Shown: positions 42,640 to 50,921 of the stretch, in pieces
Layout of the letters: each line of letters starts with the position of its first letter
How positions within the stretch are numbered: the stretch's first letter is position 1
Origin: Christiangramia flava JLT2011
GTDB taxonomy: Bacteria; Bacteroidota; Bacteroidia; Flavobacteriales; Flavobacteriaceae
Direction of reading: 5' to 3'
Assembly: GCF_001951155.1 (NCBI RefSeq)
Contig: NZ_CP016359.1
Span: forward strand, 637,001-701,000
DNA length: 64,000 nucleotides
The notes under the pieces: model-generated
Database searches by the model: none
What the model was told of the DNA's origin: nothing
What the model saw: only the letters and a program-made list of their open reading frames with translations
Made by a program: the position numbers and the translations under genes

Positions 42640-42757
42640 GGGTGCCTGTACACCCGTAAGGTGAGGTCAGTGACACTCACTAAATGCTTCGGCATTTACA
42701 GCGCGTGGGCTCACTAAAGTATTAGTAGGAATGATGTTTTCCTATATTCTGAAAAGG
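42640..42757 (+). ncRNA. Candidate guide RNA of the dCas12f module
   Basis: It starts 14 bp after the dCas12f stop. Hairpins: GGGTG/CACCC (42640-42655), GTGAG...CTCAC (42661-42680), and the perfect TAAATGC-TTCG-GCATTTA (42681-42698) with a UUCG tetraloop, as in Cas12f tracrRNAs. Then come GCGCGTGGGCTCACT and GTAGGAATGATGT (42725-42737). From memory, the last resembles the 3' end of Cas12f repeats (GAAGGAATGCAAC). The guide would then begin near 42738 (TTTCCTATATTCTG...). The exact ends and guide are unproven, and an alternative hairpin (ATGATGTTTTC...GAAAA...CATCAT) overlaps the guide. Confidence 0.6.
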
Positions 42758-42879
42758 TCATCATACTGTATTAGCCCGATGAGTATTAACACTAATTAAC
42801 ATTAAGTAACACAGGTTAACGCTTATTCGGCAATGAAATTATTTGTTTTAGTGCATTATTAATCACTAATCTTTTATTT
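42758..42879 (+). promoter_or_regulatory. Spacer between guide RNA and peptide gene, with TTAAC repeats
   Basis: The stretch 42783-42820 repeats TTAAC/GTAAC five times (ATTAACACTAATTAACATTA followed by AGTAACACAGGTTAAC). The rest is AT-rich with no exact TAnnTTTG. It is a possible regulator-binding or RNA-polymerase loading region ahead of the peptide gene. Confidence 0.3.
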
Positions 42880-43143
42880 ATGAAAAAGTTCTCATTACTT
42901 TTTGCATTTGGATTAATGTCTATTAGGGCATTTGCTTCTAACGATTAAGCCAGAACGGAATTCTCAACAATGGAGACCGAAACTATTGAAACATCTATAG
43001 AGACCTCTGACGATGAGACAGCGAATGCTGCCCTTCGAGCAGAGATTATCGTAAACTGCGAGGATGGATCATCTTACACTGTTAGCTGTGATAGCTGTAG
43101 TACTTCCCAACTAATTGGAATTGCCATGGCTCTATGTGCCTAA
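42880..43143 (+). pseudogene. Small secreted Cys-rich peptide gene with in-frame stop
   Basis: The ATG at 42880 gives a signal-peptide-like MKKFSLLFAFGLMSIRAFASND, then TAA at 42946-42948. The same frame continues without another stop to TAA at 43141 (88 codons in all, counting both stops). After the stop it encodes an acidic linker and a Cys-containing end (CEDGSSYTVSCDSCSTSQLIG). Continuity of the frame and of plausible sequence on both sides suggests one nonsense change (for example from CAA or GAA). It is small and unrecognised; it sits ahead of the GLPGLI and receptor genes and may be their substrate or partner. Confidence 0.5.
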
Positions 43144-43152
43144 CCAAAACAG

Positions 43153-43183
43153 CCTATCTCTCATTTTTGAGAGGAAGGTTTTT
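43153..43183 (+). terminator. Hairpin/terminator after peptide gene
   Basis: CCT...CTCTCA-TTTT-TGAGAG...AGG followed by TTTTT, 10 bp after the peptide frame ends and 20 bp before the GLPGLI start. It may attenuate read-through. Confidence 0.6.
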
Positions 43184-43203
43184 ATTACTCTAAAACTTTT
43201 AAA

Positions 43204-43998
43204 ATGAGATTTTTATTATTTTTTTTCTTCATAACCTTCATTAGTCTCTCTCAAGCACAGGAAAAGGGAATAGTTTATTATGGACATATTGAAAGTCCAG
43301 GAAAAGGTGGACCCGTAGGACTGGATTTTAATGCTTACCTGGTATTTAATAAAGAAGCATCCTATTATGTTACGGCAAAAGACTCGCTAGAGAATCAGTC
43401 AGAACTAGAAGAGAAAAAGATTAAAGAAGTAAATGGGACCAAACAAATTTACTTAGGCAAGCATACTCTTGCCCAGGGAAAGCAAGTGTATTACAATCGT
43501 AAAAAGGATAGCCTTTGGTGGAATAAAAAATATAAAGAACCAGTATATGGACGGGAGAAGCGAACAAAAATCGATTGGGTTTTAGGTTCAGAAACAAAAT
43601 CTTTTGGAGGACTCACGTGTCATAAAGCTACCGGTTCATTTCGGGGTAAAAATTATACTGCCTGGTACACCGATGCTATCCCCCTACCCTATGGCCCGTG
43701 GAAATTACAAGGCTTACCAGGACTGATTCTTGAAGCCTATGATGATGACAAAGAAATGTACATGTATTTTAAATCTGTAGAATATCCAACAGATAGAGAA
43801 TTAAGTGTAGGCCCGTTAGAAAAACCCAGAGATGATAAAGAATATCCATGGTTGTCAATTGACGAGTACAAACAGACACTGGAGAAGCTAGCTGAAAGAA
43901 GTAAAACAAAGGCGATACTGATTGCAAAGCAAATGGGTGGCGATGTGACGGTCAATCCTGGCGGAGTTGAGACTCTAAGCGTTGAGCTTTTTGACTAA
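43204..43998 (+). CDS. GLPGLI family secreted protein
   Basis: The 264-residue protein has a signal peptide (to SQAQ, about residue 19) and the hallmark LQGLPGLILEAYDDD (about 173-187), in the TIGR01200/GLPGLI family. Family members are widespread in Bacteroidota near TonB-type receptors; the function is not established. It is preceded by a hairpin and followed by a terminator-like hairpin and the receptor gene in the same direction. Confidence 0.9.
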   Translation: MRFLLFFFFITFISLSQAQEKGIVYYGHIESPGKGGPVGLDFNAYLVFNKEASYYVTAKDSLENQSELEEKKIKEVNGTKQIYLGKHTLAQGKQVYYNRKKDSLWWNKKYKEPVYGREKRTKIDWVLGSETKSFGGLTCHKATGSFRGKNYTAWYTDAIPLPYGPWKLQGLPGLILEAYDDDKEMYMYFKSVEYPTDRELSVGPLEKPRDDKEYPWLSIDEYKQTLEKLAERSKTKAILIAKQMGGDVTVNPGGVETLSVELFD

Positions 43999-44023
43999 AT
44001 AGATCGCTTACTATTACTATTCC

Positions 44024-44047
44024 AACCCCATTCATAATGGGGTTTTA
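44024..44047 (+). terminator. Hairpin with T-run between GLPGLI gene and receptor
   Basis: AACCCCATT/AATGGGGTT with TTTT after it. It lies 26 bp after the GLPGLI stop, so read-through to the receptor may be limited. Confidence 0.7.
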
Positions 44048-44059
44048 GTTTATCCCTGT

Positions 44060-46663
44060 ATGATGAGAATCTTTCTACTATTTTTTATGATATCAGCATG
44101 TAATTATGCTCAAGAAATTCGCATCACAGGTACTTCTTACGATAAGCAGTCCAAACCTCTTGAAACTGTTTTGGTGCAGGTGAGAAATTTGCAGAACGAG
44201 GTATTAGATTATACGTACACCAATGATTCCGGAAATTTCGAATTGCTGTTTAATAGTGATGATAATCCTATAATAATAGAGGCTTCCAGTCTGGGATATA
44301 CATCCCAAAAAAGAGAACTACATATCGAAAAGGAATTAGTCATACATGATATTGACTTCATCCTCGAGGAAAAAACAGAGTTTCTAAAGGAGGTACTTGT
44401 GGAAGGTCATCAAAAAATCAGAATTAGTTCTGACACTACCTTTATTCGTGTTTCACAATACACCACGGATAATGAGCAAACAGTGGAAGACATCCTAAAA
44501 AGATTACCTGGAATTGAGGTTTTAGAAGACGGAAGTATCAAGGCACATGGAAAACCAATTGAAAGCTTATTAATAGAAGGCGAGAATTTACTTGATGATA
44601 ATTACAAGGTTTTATCCAAAAACCTGGACGCCAAGACTCTGGAAGAAGTACAGATTTTAGATAACTACGAAGAGAATCCCATATTTAAACAGTTATCAAA
44701 TTCAGAAAAAGTCGCTTTAAACCTAAAGCTCAAAGACGAGTACAACTATGTTCTATTTGGAAATGTTTCCGGAGGATATGGCCTTAAAGATCGCTATGAA
44801 GCAGCTATGACTCTGGGGCTATTAAGAAAGAAAATAAAATTTCTGGAGTTTAGTAATTTTAATAATATCGGAGATAAAGGATCGCGATTATTGCAAAGCG
44901 AGCAAACAATCATTGATCTATCTCAAATGTTTCAGAAAATCGAAAAAAAGCCTTTTACAATATTTTCTATTGACCAGCAAGAAGAAGATGTTTTCAATTC
45001 CAGAAGTGTTTTTAATAACTCCATGCTCCACTCCCTAGGAGCATCTACCAAATTCAATGAGAAATTAACCTTAAGGGGTGATGTCAATATAATAGCAGAT
45101 AAAACTAGTCAGGACTACCAGGCTTTGACTGAATATTTTACAGGCAACAGTCGTTCTTCATTTTTTGAAACCAGTACTTACGCGAATAAAAACAGGATTG
45201 CTTCCTCAGAAATTGAATTTAAATTTTCTCCAGATGCGAAAAATTACTTTAGCAATACGGTTAGTTATTACTCAAATCCTCACGAAGCATCTAATTCGAT
45301 AATTTTAAGCGATCAGGAAATTTCTCAGAATAATGAAATTACATCGGAAACTTTTTATAATCATTTAGAGCACTCCTATTTATTATCAAAAACAAGTGGT
45401 CTGTATAACTACCTTTATTTTGGTTATGGGAACTCTAATGAAATAGCGCAAATAATTTATCCAGGTTTGCGTGATCTATTTCCGGTTCAGGAGAATTCCT
45501 TTTATCAAAAAGTTGGAAATAGATTTACTTATTATGGCCTTCAGAGTACCCTAATTTCAAAATACAACAAGTGGGAAAACGACTTACAATTACAGGTCCA
45601 TAATGAAACGGAGTCAGCTAATAGCAGGCTCTTTACGGAAACTCAACCAAATTTTGAAGGCTATAGTAACAATTTAGAGATCAATGATTCTTTTATAGGG
45701 TTCAGTAATTCTTTAAAATATAAATTGAAGAATGATAGTTATTTGAAAGGTAGTTTGGCTTTAAAAGAGCGTTGGTTTAATAATAAGAACTATTTGTTAA
45801 ATAATAGCAACTTCACTTTCAGGCATAAACTTAAGCAGTATGGGGTTATTCGATTAAGTTATACTTACAAAGAAGAATTACCAGGGCTGAAATTTTTGTT
45901 ACCTGCATATGCCATAACTTCTTATCAAAGTTTTAATAGCGGATCGGACGAAATCACCAAATTGAAAAATTCAATTTTTTCTCTAAACTACAGCCTGTAT
46001 AATGATCTTAAAGGATTTTCCATAAATAGCTCTCTTTTGCATACGGTAATCCATGACGGTTACGCATCGAATACTTTTGCAAACGAAAATTTTATTTTTA
46101 ATAGTCTGCTGCCTACCTCCAAAGGACATACCACTCTTGCCAATTTAGCATTTACTAATTATTTCAGCACCCTTCAGCTGGCAACTAATTCAGATACTAA
46201 TCAAAGTTTTATCAGATCCCCCCTATTTTTAGATCAAACCGAAGAATTAAGTCTTAAGAATTATTCGGGTACTTATTCCTTTTCTGTCAGCTCTTACTTT
46301 GATAAATGGCTAAATTTTTCAAGCGGAGTTCAATACCGATTTTCCAAGTCGGAAGTAGGCCCCAACTCCAACGAATTCACCACTACCAAAGTATTTGCAG
46401 ATTTTGAAACGAAATTGGGTCAGTCACTTAAGGTCAATCTTAATAATGAATTTTACTTTCAAAATAATGAAGAATACTTTTTTTCAAATGCCGAAATACT
46501 TTTCGAGCCGAAGGAAAAAAGATGGTCTGCAAGCCTTACTTTAAATAACCTGTTGGATGAAAAGGAATATTTGATACAACGAATCAGTTCTTTTAAATCC
46601 TACCAAAGGAGAATTAATCTAGTTCCAGCATATGCTCTGTTAAAGTTGAAGTACAGATTTTAA
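44060..46663 (+). CDS. TonB-dependent-receptor-like outer membrane protein
   Basis: The 867-residue protein has a signal peptide (to NYAQ, about residue 17), a CarboxypepD_reg-like domain (about 20-110: IRITGTSYDKQSKPLETVLVQV, GNFELLF, ASSLGYTSQKREL), a plug-like segment (about 115-235, EQTVEDILKRLPGIEVLEDGSIKAHGKPIESLLIEGE), and a barrel (from about 240) ending in a C-terminal aromatic strand (ALLKLKYRF). This layout belongs to the TonB-type/CarboxypepD-containing barrels that pair with GLPGLI proteins. The substrate is unknown. It ends 1 bp before the convergent response regulator gene. Confidence 0.82.
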   Translation: MMRIFLLFFMISACNYAQEIRITGTSYDKQSKPLETVLVQVRNLQNEVLDYTYTNDSGNFELLFNSDDNPIIIEASSLGYTSQKRELHIEKELVIHDIDFILEEKTEFLKEVLVEGHQKIRISSDTTFIRVSQYTTDNEQTVEDILKRLPGIEVLEDGSIKAHGKPIESLLIEGENLLDDNYKVLSKNLDAKTLEEVQILDNYEENPIFKQLSNSEKVALNLKLKDEYNYVLFGNVSGGYGLKDRYEAAMTLGLLRKKIKFLEFSNFNNIGDKGSRLLQSEQTIIDLSQMFQKIEKKPFTIFSIDQQEEDVFNSRSVFNNSMLHSLGASTKFNEKLTLRGDVNIIADKTSQDYQALTEYFTGNSRSSFFETSTYANKNRIASSEIEFKFSPDAKNYFSNTVSYYSNPHEASNSIILSDQEISQNNEITSETFYNHLEHSYLLSKTSGLYNYLYFGYGNSNEIAQIIYPGLRDLFPVQENSFYQKVGNRFTYYGLQSTLISKYNKWENDLQLQVHNETESANSRLFTETQPNFEGYSNNLEINDSFIGFSNSLKYKLKNDSYLKGSLALKERWFNNKNYLLNNSNFTFRHKLKQYGVIRLSYTYKEELPGLKFLLPAYAITSYQSFNSGSDEITKLKNSIFSLNYSLYNDLKGFSINSSLLHTVIHDGYASNTFANENFIFNSLLPTSKGHTTLANLAFTNYFSTLQLATNSDTNQSFIRSPLFLDQTEELSLKNYSGTYSFSVSSYFDKWLNFSSGVQYRFSKSEVGPNSNEFTTTKVFADFETKLGQSLKVNLNNEFYFQNNEEYFFSNAEILFEPKEKRWSASLTLNNLLDEKEYLIQRISSFKSYQRRINLVPAYALLKLKYRF

Positions 46664-46664
46664 T

Positions 46665-47345
46665 TTAAACCGTCAATTTATAACCGACCCCTCTTACATT
46701 AAGAATCTTTACCTCTTTATCCTTAATCAACAATTTCCTGAGTTTACTGATAAAGACATCCATACTTCTCGAAGCATAAAAATCATTATTCGGCCACATT
46801 AAATCTAAAACCGTATCCCGTTCGACTATCTTATTTTTATTCTCTGTTAACAATAAAAGCAACTGATTTTCTCGTCCTGATAGGGTTACAACCTTTTCAT
46901 TTTTATATTGTAAGGTTTGATTTTTCGGATTGAACTGGTATTGCCCCAATTGCAATCTATCTTCGGTTTTGATGGAGCGATTATAATTCATAAGATTTTT
47001 AACTCTAACAATGAGTTCTTCGATACTAAAAGGCTTCTTGAGGTAATCGTTGCCACCTGATTCGAACCCCGTTACCACATCTTGTGGCTGAGACTTAGCA
47101 GTAAGAAAGATGATGGGTGTTTTTTGGTCATTCTTCCTTATCTCTTTTGCTAAAGTAAGCCCATCCTTTACGGGCATCATAATATCTGTTACAATAATAT
47201 CAATAGAGTTTGCTTCATATATCCGCAATGCTTCATTTCCATCGCGAGAATGAAACACAATGAAATCTCTAGTTTCCAGACTTTCCTTAATAATCTGGGC
47301 CAGGGTGATCTCATCTTCCACTAATAAAAGTCTCGTTTTATTCAT
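46665..47345 (-). CDS. OmpR-family response regulator
   Basis: The 226-residue protein has a receiver domain (about 3-118) with acidic pocket Glu10/Asp11, phospho-Asp54 (VTDIMMPVKDG), Thr/Lys switch residues in FLTAKSQ and YLKKPF, and a winged-helix OmpR output domain (about 130-226: SGRENQLLLLLTE...VLDLMWPNNDFYASRSMDVFISKLRKLL...VRGVGYKL). It overlaps the kinase gene by 8 bp. The pair resembles RprXY of Bacteroidota. The receptor gene is convergent, so it is a plausible but unproven target. Confidence 0.92.
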   Translation of the reverse strand: MNKTRLLLVEDEITLAQIIKESLETRDFIVFHSRDGNEALRIYEANSIDIIVTDIMMPVKDGLTLAKEIRKNDQKTPIIFLTAKSQPQDVVTGFESGGNDYLKKPFSIEELIVRVKNLMNYNRSIKTEDRLQLGQYQFNPKNQTLQYKNEKVVTLSGRENQLLLLLTENKNKIVERDTVLDLMWPNNDFYASRSMDVFISKLRKLLIKDKEVKILNVRGVGYKLTV

Positions 47346-48708
47346 TAGGTACAGAGATAATAAATGATGTGGAATTGTTTTTTAAAATTACTTCAGCTGT
47401 TCCACCATGTTTTTCCGCTATCTTTTTTACATAATAAAGCCCCACTCCATAACCCTTTACATTATGTAAATTCCCTTGGGGAACACGATAGAATTTATCG
47501 AAAATTTTCTCGGACTGATTTTTCGTCAAATGACCAGGTTCGTCAATAACTTGAAGGGTTAAAGACTCACCATTATCAATTAAAATTTCAATTTTATCAC
47601 CTCCGTATTTTACAGCATTATCGATAAGTGCACCGAGGCAGTTTCCCAAATGAAAAGGTTCAATATATGCTTCGCTTTTAGAATCTTTAGAAATATTTAA
47701 AAGAATTGCTTTTTTTTGGGCGTTCATTTTATAATTGTCTATGATTTCTGCAGCCCAATTATGAATATTTACCTGTCGCTTTTCAAGAATCCAATTTTCA
47801 GTTTTTAAAAGAGCGGTATCCATAAGCTGATCTACCATAGTCTCCAGTTTTTTTAATTGTTGATCAGAATAGTCAAGATATCTATTTGTCTTTTCGATAT
47901 CATTATTGGTATTAAAATATCGTATACTCTCTAAAGCTGCCCCAATCGTGGATATAGGTGTTTTAAATTCATGGGTGATATTGCTGATTAAGTCATCTTT
48001 GATTTCTGAAAGTTGCTTTTGTTGCTTGATAACCCATTGCATATAAAATAAAGCAAATAGGATACAAACCATCAACAGTAAAGAAATTACTATACTGAAA
48101 AGACTTTTTTTCAAAATTATTATAATAGCGTTCGGAAATAACAATTCAATACTTTCCCGTGATTTCAAATAGGTAGATTTGCCTTGCACCGTAAAATCCC
48201 CAGAAGTAAAATTTTCAGTCCTAGAACTCGCATAAATTGAATCATTCTTAAGGTGATTCAACTTATAGGAAATATCATAATTTTTCCTATCCAGTTCCGA
48301 ATTTAATAAGCCTTTTAATTTTGTAAAATTGATAGAATCTTCATTGATGGATATATAAATATCCCTAATATTATTTAACATTTTGAGACTATCAGAAGCC
48401 TTAGGGATCGAAGCAGAGCTTAAACTATCACCGTTAATTTTATCGATAATTTGTCTATTCTGACCTTTAATTGTGATTTTTTCAGAATTGAAATCTCCTG
48501 CGTTGTTGACCCTTAATGAAACAGAATTGTCTTTTGCGAAATCTATGAAGTAATTATCAATAGCAACATCCAGGGCTTTTTGAATATCACTTTTAAATTC
48601 CATAGTGTTTTTCTGATACTCTGTATAACTCCAAATAATTTGAATCCCTATTATGGCAACTATAACAACGCTTAGAAGGTATGGGATTCGATTATACAGC
48701 TTTTTCAT
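47338..48708 (-). CDS. Membrane sensor histidine kinase
   Basis: The 456-residue protein has TM1 at about 10-28 (YLLSVVIVAIIGIQIIWSY) and TM2 at about 205-225 (SIVISLLLMVCILFALFYMQW), with a periplasmic sensor region of about 175 residues between. The H box is ISNITHEFKTPIST. The catalytic ATPase domain carries LIDNAVKYGGD (N), DEPG (G1 region) and GYGVGLYYVKKIAEKHGG (G2). It is translated before and overlaps the response regulator. The sensed signal is unknown. Confidence 0.92.
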   Translation of the reverse strand: MKKLYNRIPYLLSVVIVAIIGIQIIWSYTEYQKNTMEFKSDIQKALDVAIDNYFIDFAKDNSVSLRVNNAGDFNSEKITIKGQNRQIIDKINGDSLSSASIPKASDSLKMLNNIRDIYISINEDSINFTKLKGLLNSELDRKNYDISYKLNHLKNDSIYASSRTENFTSGDFTVQGKSTYLKSRESIELLFPNAIIIILKKSLFSIVISLLLMVCILFALFYMQWVIKQQKQLSEIKDDLISNITHEFKTPISTIGAALESIRYFNTNNDIEKTNRYLDYSDQQLKKLETMVDQLMDTALLKTENWILEKRQVNIHNWAAEIIDNYKMNAQKKAILLNISKDSKSEAYIEPFHLGNCLGALIDNAVKYGGDKIEILIDNGESLTLQVIDEPGHLTKNQSEKIFDKFYRVPQGNLHNVKGYGVGLYYVKKIAEKHGGTAEVILKNNSTSFIISVPNE

Positions 48709-49363
48709 CGCAGGGGAAGATAAGAAATTCTCAAATTAGGTAATTGCTACCCCTAAGTTTGTGTATAACATCATTCAAGGAAAAGCACTTCCTTTAAAAA
48801 TTCTGAATACCCTCAAGATTCGTATCCTCATTTGCCAGTTCAATATAGATCGTAAACGATTATTAACTCGGGATTTTAATTAAACTTCACTGATTCAATT
48901 TCCCATTATTTAGGACAAACAGAGACAATATTAAATGCATACCTCACCCTCAAAGGAACTTTGCCAGGATAAATGCCCACTCTCCACCATTCCAAATATT
49001 CTGATTTTAGCCCGCTACTAATTCGCTTAAATTTTCTTTTTAAATTCTAAGTGCATAGAATGCTTTCCTTTTTTCTACATAAAAAATACCAGGATATAGA
49101 AGGTAGTCGGGCTTAAAGTGAAAGATAAATCTTAAAATAGAGGGCACGTGTATACTCGCAGAGCGCGGTCTAAAAATAAACTCACTGAATGTATTGGAGC
49201 ATAAACAGAAACATGGGTTCACCTATTTAGTTAATTCAGTTACCACTTGGATACAAAACAATGATGTTTTATCAATTCGCGATTCGCGAATTGCGAATTG
49301 CGAATTGGCTTCTGACATGTTCGGCTGGAGCTCAAAATAAAAATTAAAGCTTATGAACCTGAG
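48709..49363. repeat. Noncoding stretch with dispersed hairpin repeat and heptamer repeat
   Basis: No gene is seen. It holds copy 1 of a repeat (49045-49115) whose twin is at 51540-51607: both share TTCTAA, GCTTTCCTTTTT and the 19-mer AAATACCAGGATATAGAAG. In copy 1 this is enclosed by AGCCCGCTAC / GTAGTCGGGCT arms. At 49273-49308 lies a 7-bp repeat, AATTCGC inverted then GAATTGC repeated. Confidence 0.6.
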
Positions 49364-50347
49364 CTAAGCATGAAATTTTTGCAATTGCTTTAAACGATAC
49401 TGATAATCCTGTATGTAATTTCTCTTAGTGGATTCCTCTAAAAAGGAAGCTTCAGATAATCGAATAATTTCTTCCGAATTATCCAGCATGGTTTCCATAA
49501 TCTGGTTCAGTTGTTTAGGCTTTAATTCAACCTGCTCTGCCAGAATCTTGAATTGTCCTGCAACAGTTGTTTGAGCCATCTTTTTAGGAATAAGTCCTCC
49601 ATTCAGAGCAAATTCACTATCATCCACATGAATTCGGGTGTTGAGTAAATCATAGGCTGGGCTTAGCCGATGATCCCCCATGGGAGTTTCCAGGATAGCG
49701 AAATTTTTTAAATGGGCATCACCATTTGAAAAGAGGTAATTAAATACGAGCAGCTTAAATAGTTTTGGAGTTTCTATACGATAGGCCGGGAGAAATTTTT
49801 TCATTAGATGAAATAAGTCCAGATAATTTCCTTCGTATTTATAATGTTCACCGTGAGTCTGAGGAGTTTTGCCGGCAAGGCTTGCAAAATCCTCCTTAGC
49901 TTTCTTCGAGCCGTCAGGATTTACATCAAATCGTTTGGTTATATATGCTGGAGCTTCATTTTTAAAAAATATAAGCGCATTTTCGGCAGTTTCAATATTA
50001 TATACCTGCCGGGCGATCTGCATAGTTAGATGCTCATTGGCGGGCATTTGATCACGCCTCTTCCCTGCATGGGGAATCGGTTTAAGGATATAGGTCCCCT
50101 GTTCCCTTTCTTTGATAAGACGAAGCTTATTTTTCTCTAGGAGAACGGAAAATTTTTCCTGTACTCCTGATATAGAGATGCGTCTTTGATTCTCTTCAAA
50201 AAGTTCATCGGTTTGCTGGTTCGAGTTCGGTGCATCATAGGGTAGCAAATGAGAAACCTTGCGACCATCAAATACACGATTTAGACATGTCCTGTTGTAA
50301 GTCTGATATCCTTCTGCCAAGGTTCCAGGGCAATGGTCTATTTTCAT
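49364..50347 (-). CDS. HipA/HipT-type kinase toxin
   Basis: The 327-residue protein lacks the N-terminal HipA subdomain, which is encoded separately upstream (50349), as in HipBST systems. The Gly-rich loop has RRISISGVQEK with the SIS pair (58-60), ATP/Mg residues are NGDAHLKN (208-215, catalytic Asp210) and SPAYDLL (Asp233). By family knowledge HipT phosphorylates tryptophanyl-tRNA synthetase and HipA glutamyl-tRNA synthetase; the target here is unknown. The order is HTH antitoxin, small N-domain protein, kinase, with gaps of 7 and 1 bp. Confidence 0.88.
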   Translation of the reverse strand: MKIDHCPGTLAEGYQTYNRTCLNRVFDGRKVSHLLPYDAPNSNQQTDELFEENQRRISISGVQEKFSVLLEKNKLRLIKEREQGTYILKPIPHAGKRRDQMPANEHLTMQIARQVYNIETAENALIFFKNEAPAYITKRFDVNPDGSKKAKEDFASLAGKTPQTHGEHYKYEGNYLDLFHLMKKFLPAYRIETPKLFKLLVFNYLFSNGDAHLKNFAILETPMGDHRLSPAYDLLNTRIHVDDSEFALNGGLIPKKMAQTTVAGQFKILAEQVELKPKQLNQIMETMLDNSEEIIRLSEASFLEESTKRNYIQDYQYRLKQLQKFHA

Positions 50348-50348
50348 T

Positions 50349-50675
50349 CTAGTCCTTTATTTTTTTTACAGTGACCGCCCCAACTGTATCATAACGAGCA
50401 GTGGTTATAAGGATACCAAAATAATCATTTGAATCTAATCTATTGGCCTTACATACTGTTTGGCGATTGGTCCCTTCTGGAAGCATATTATAAAAGAAAG
50501 GGAATAGAAAGTCCGATTGATATTCCGGTTGGGATCTGGGCAGTGTAAGACTTATGGAAGGATTTCCCGGATCTGCCAACCATGTATCGAGATACCGGAA
50601 GCTAAAGCTTCCATCATTATGCTGTTCCAAAATTCCAGCTTCTTTCCCTTTATAGAGTACCTTGGCTTGTCGCAT
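50349..50675 (-). CDS. HipS-like protein (HipA N-subdomain 1)
   Basis: The 108-residue protein is the N-terminal HipA subdomain as a stand-alone protein: YKGKEAGILEQHNDGSFSFRYLDTWL, PSISLTLPRSQPEYQS, LFPFFYNMLPEGTNRQTVCKANRLDSNDYFGILI. In HipBST systems, this small protein is the antitoxin. It is 1 bp ahead of the kinase gene on the same strand. Confidence 0.85.
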   Translation of the reverse strand: MRQAKVLYKGKEAGILEQHNDGSFSFRYLDTWLADPGNPSISLTLPRSQPEYQSDFLFPFFYNMLPEGTNRQTVCKANRLDSNDYFGILITTARYDTVGAVTVKKIKD

Positions 50676-50682
50676 TTAAAAC

Positions 50683-50892
50683 TTAAATTTTTTTAACCTG
50701 CAATGTGATTTCTAAGCCCAGAATATCTGTTATCTTCTGTAAGGATTCGAGGGTAGGATTGGCCTGCCCAGTCTCGATTTTATATAATGTATTGATCCCG
50801 ATATTGGCCATATCAGCTAATTGTTTCTGGGTGATGCGCATATGATCGCGCCGATCTTGAATTATTTGACCAATCTGTTGGATCGCTGTCAT
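50683..50892 (-). CDS. HipB-like HTH protein
   Basis: The 69-residue Cro/C1-type HTH protein: IGQIIQDRRDHMRITQKQLADMANIGINTLYKIETGQANPTLESLQKITDILGLEI. It heads the hip operon. Three near-identical palindromes (50922-50935, 50983-50996, 51044-51057), each CACA-n6-TGTG, lie directly upstream and are its probable operators. Confidence 0.88.
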   Translation of the reverse strand: MTAIQQIGQIIQDRRDHMRITQKQLADMANIGINTLYKIETGQANPTLESLQKITDILGLEITLQVKKI

Positions 50893-50921
50893 AAATATTT
50901 TATTATTTTTCTCTTTGAACC

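Noticed and set aside
49040..49222. A 60-residue open frame in the repeat region
   Set aside because: It runs over the hairpin repeat and has no recognisable protein features.
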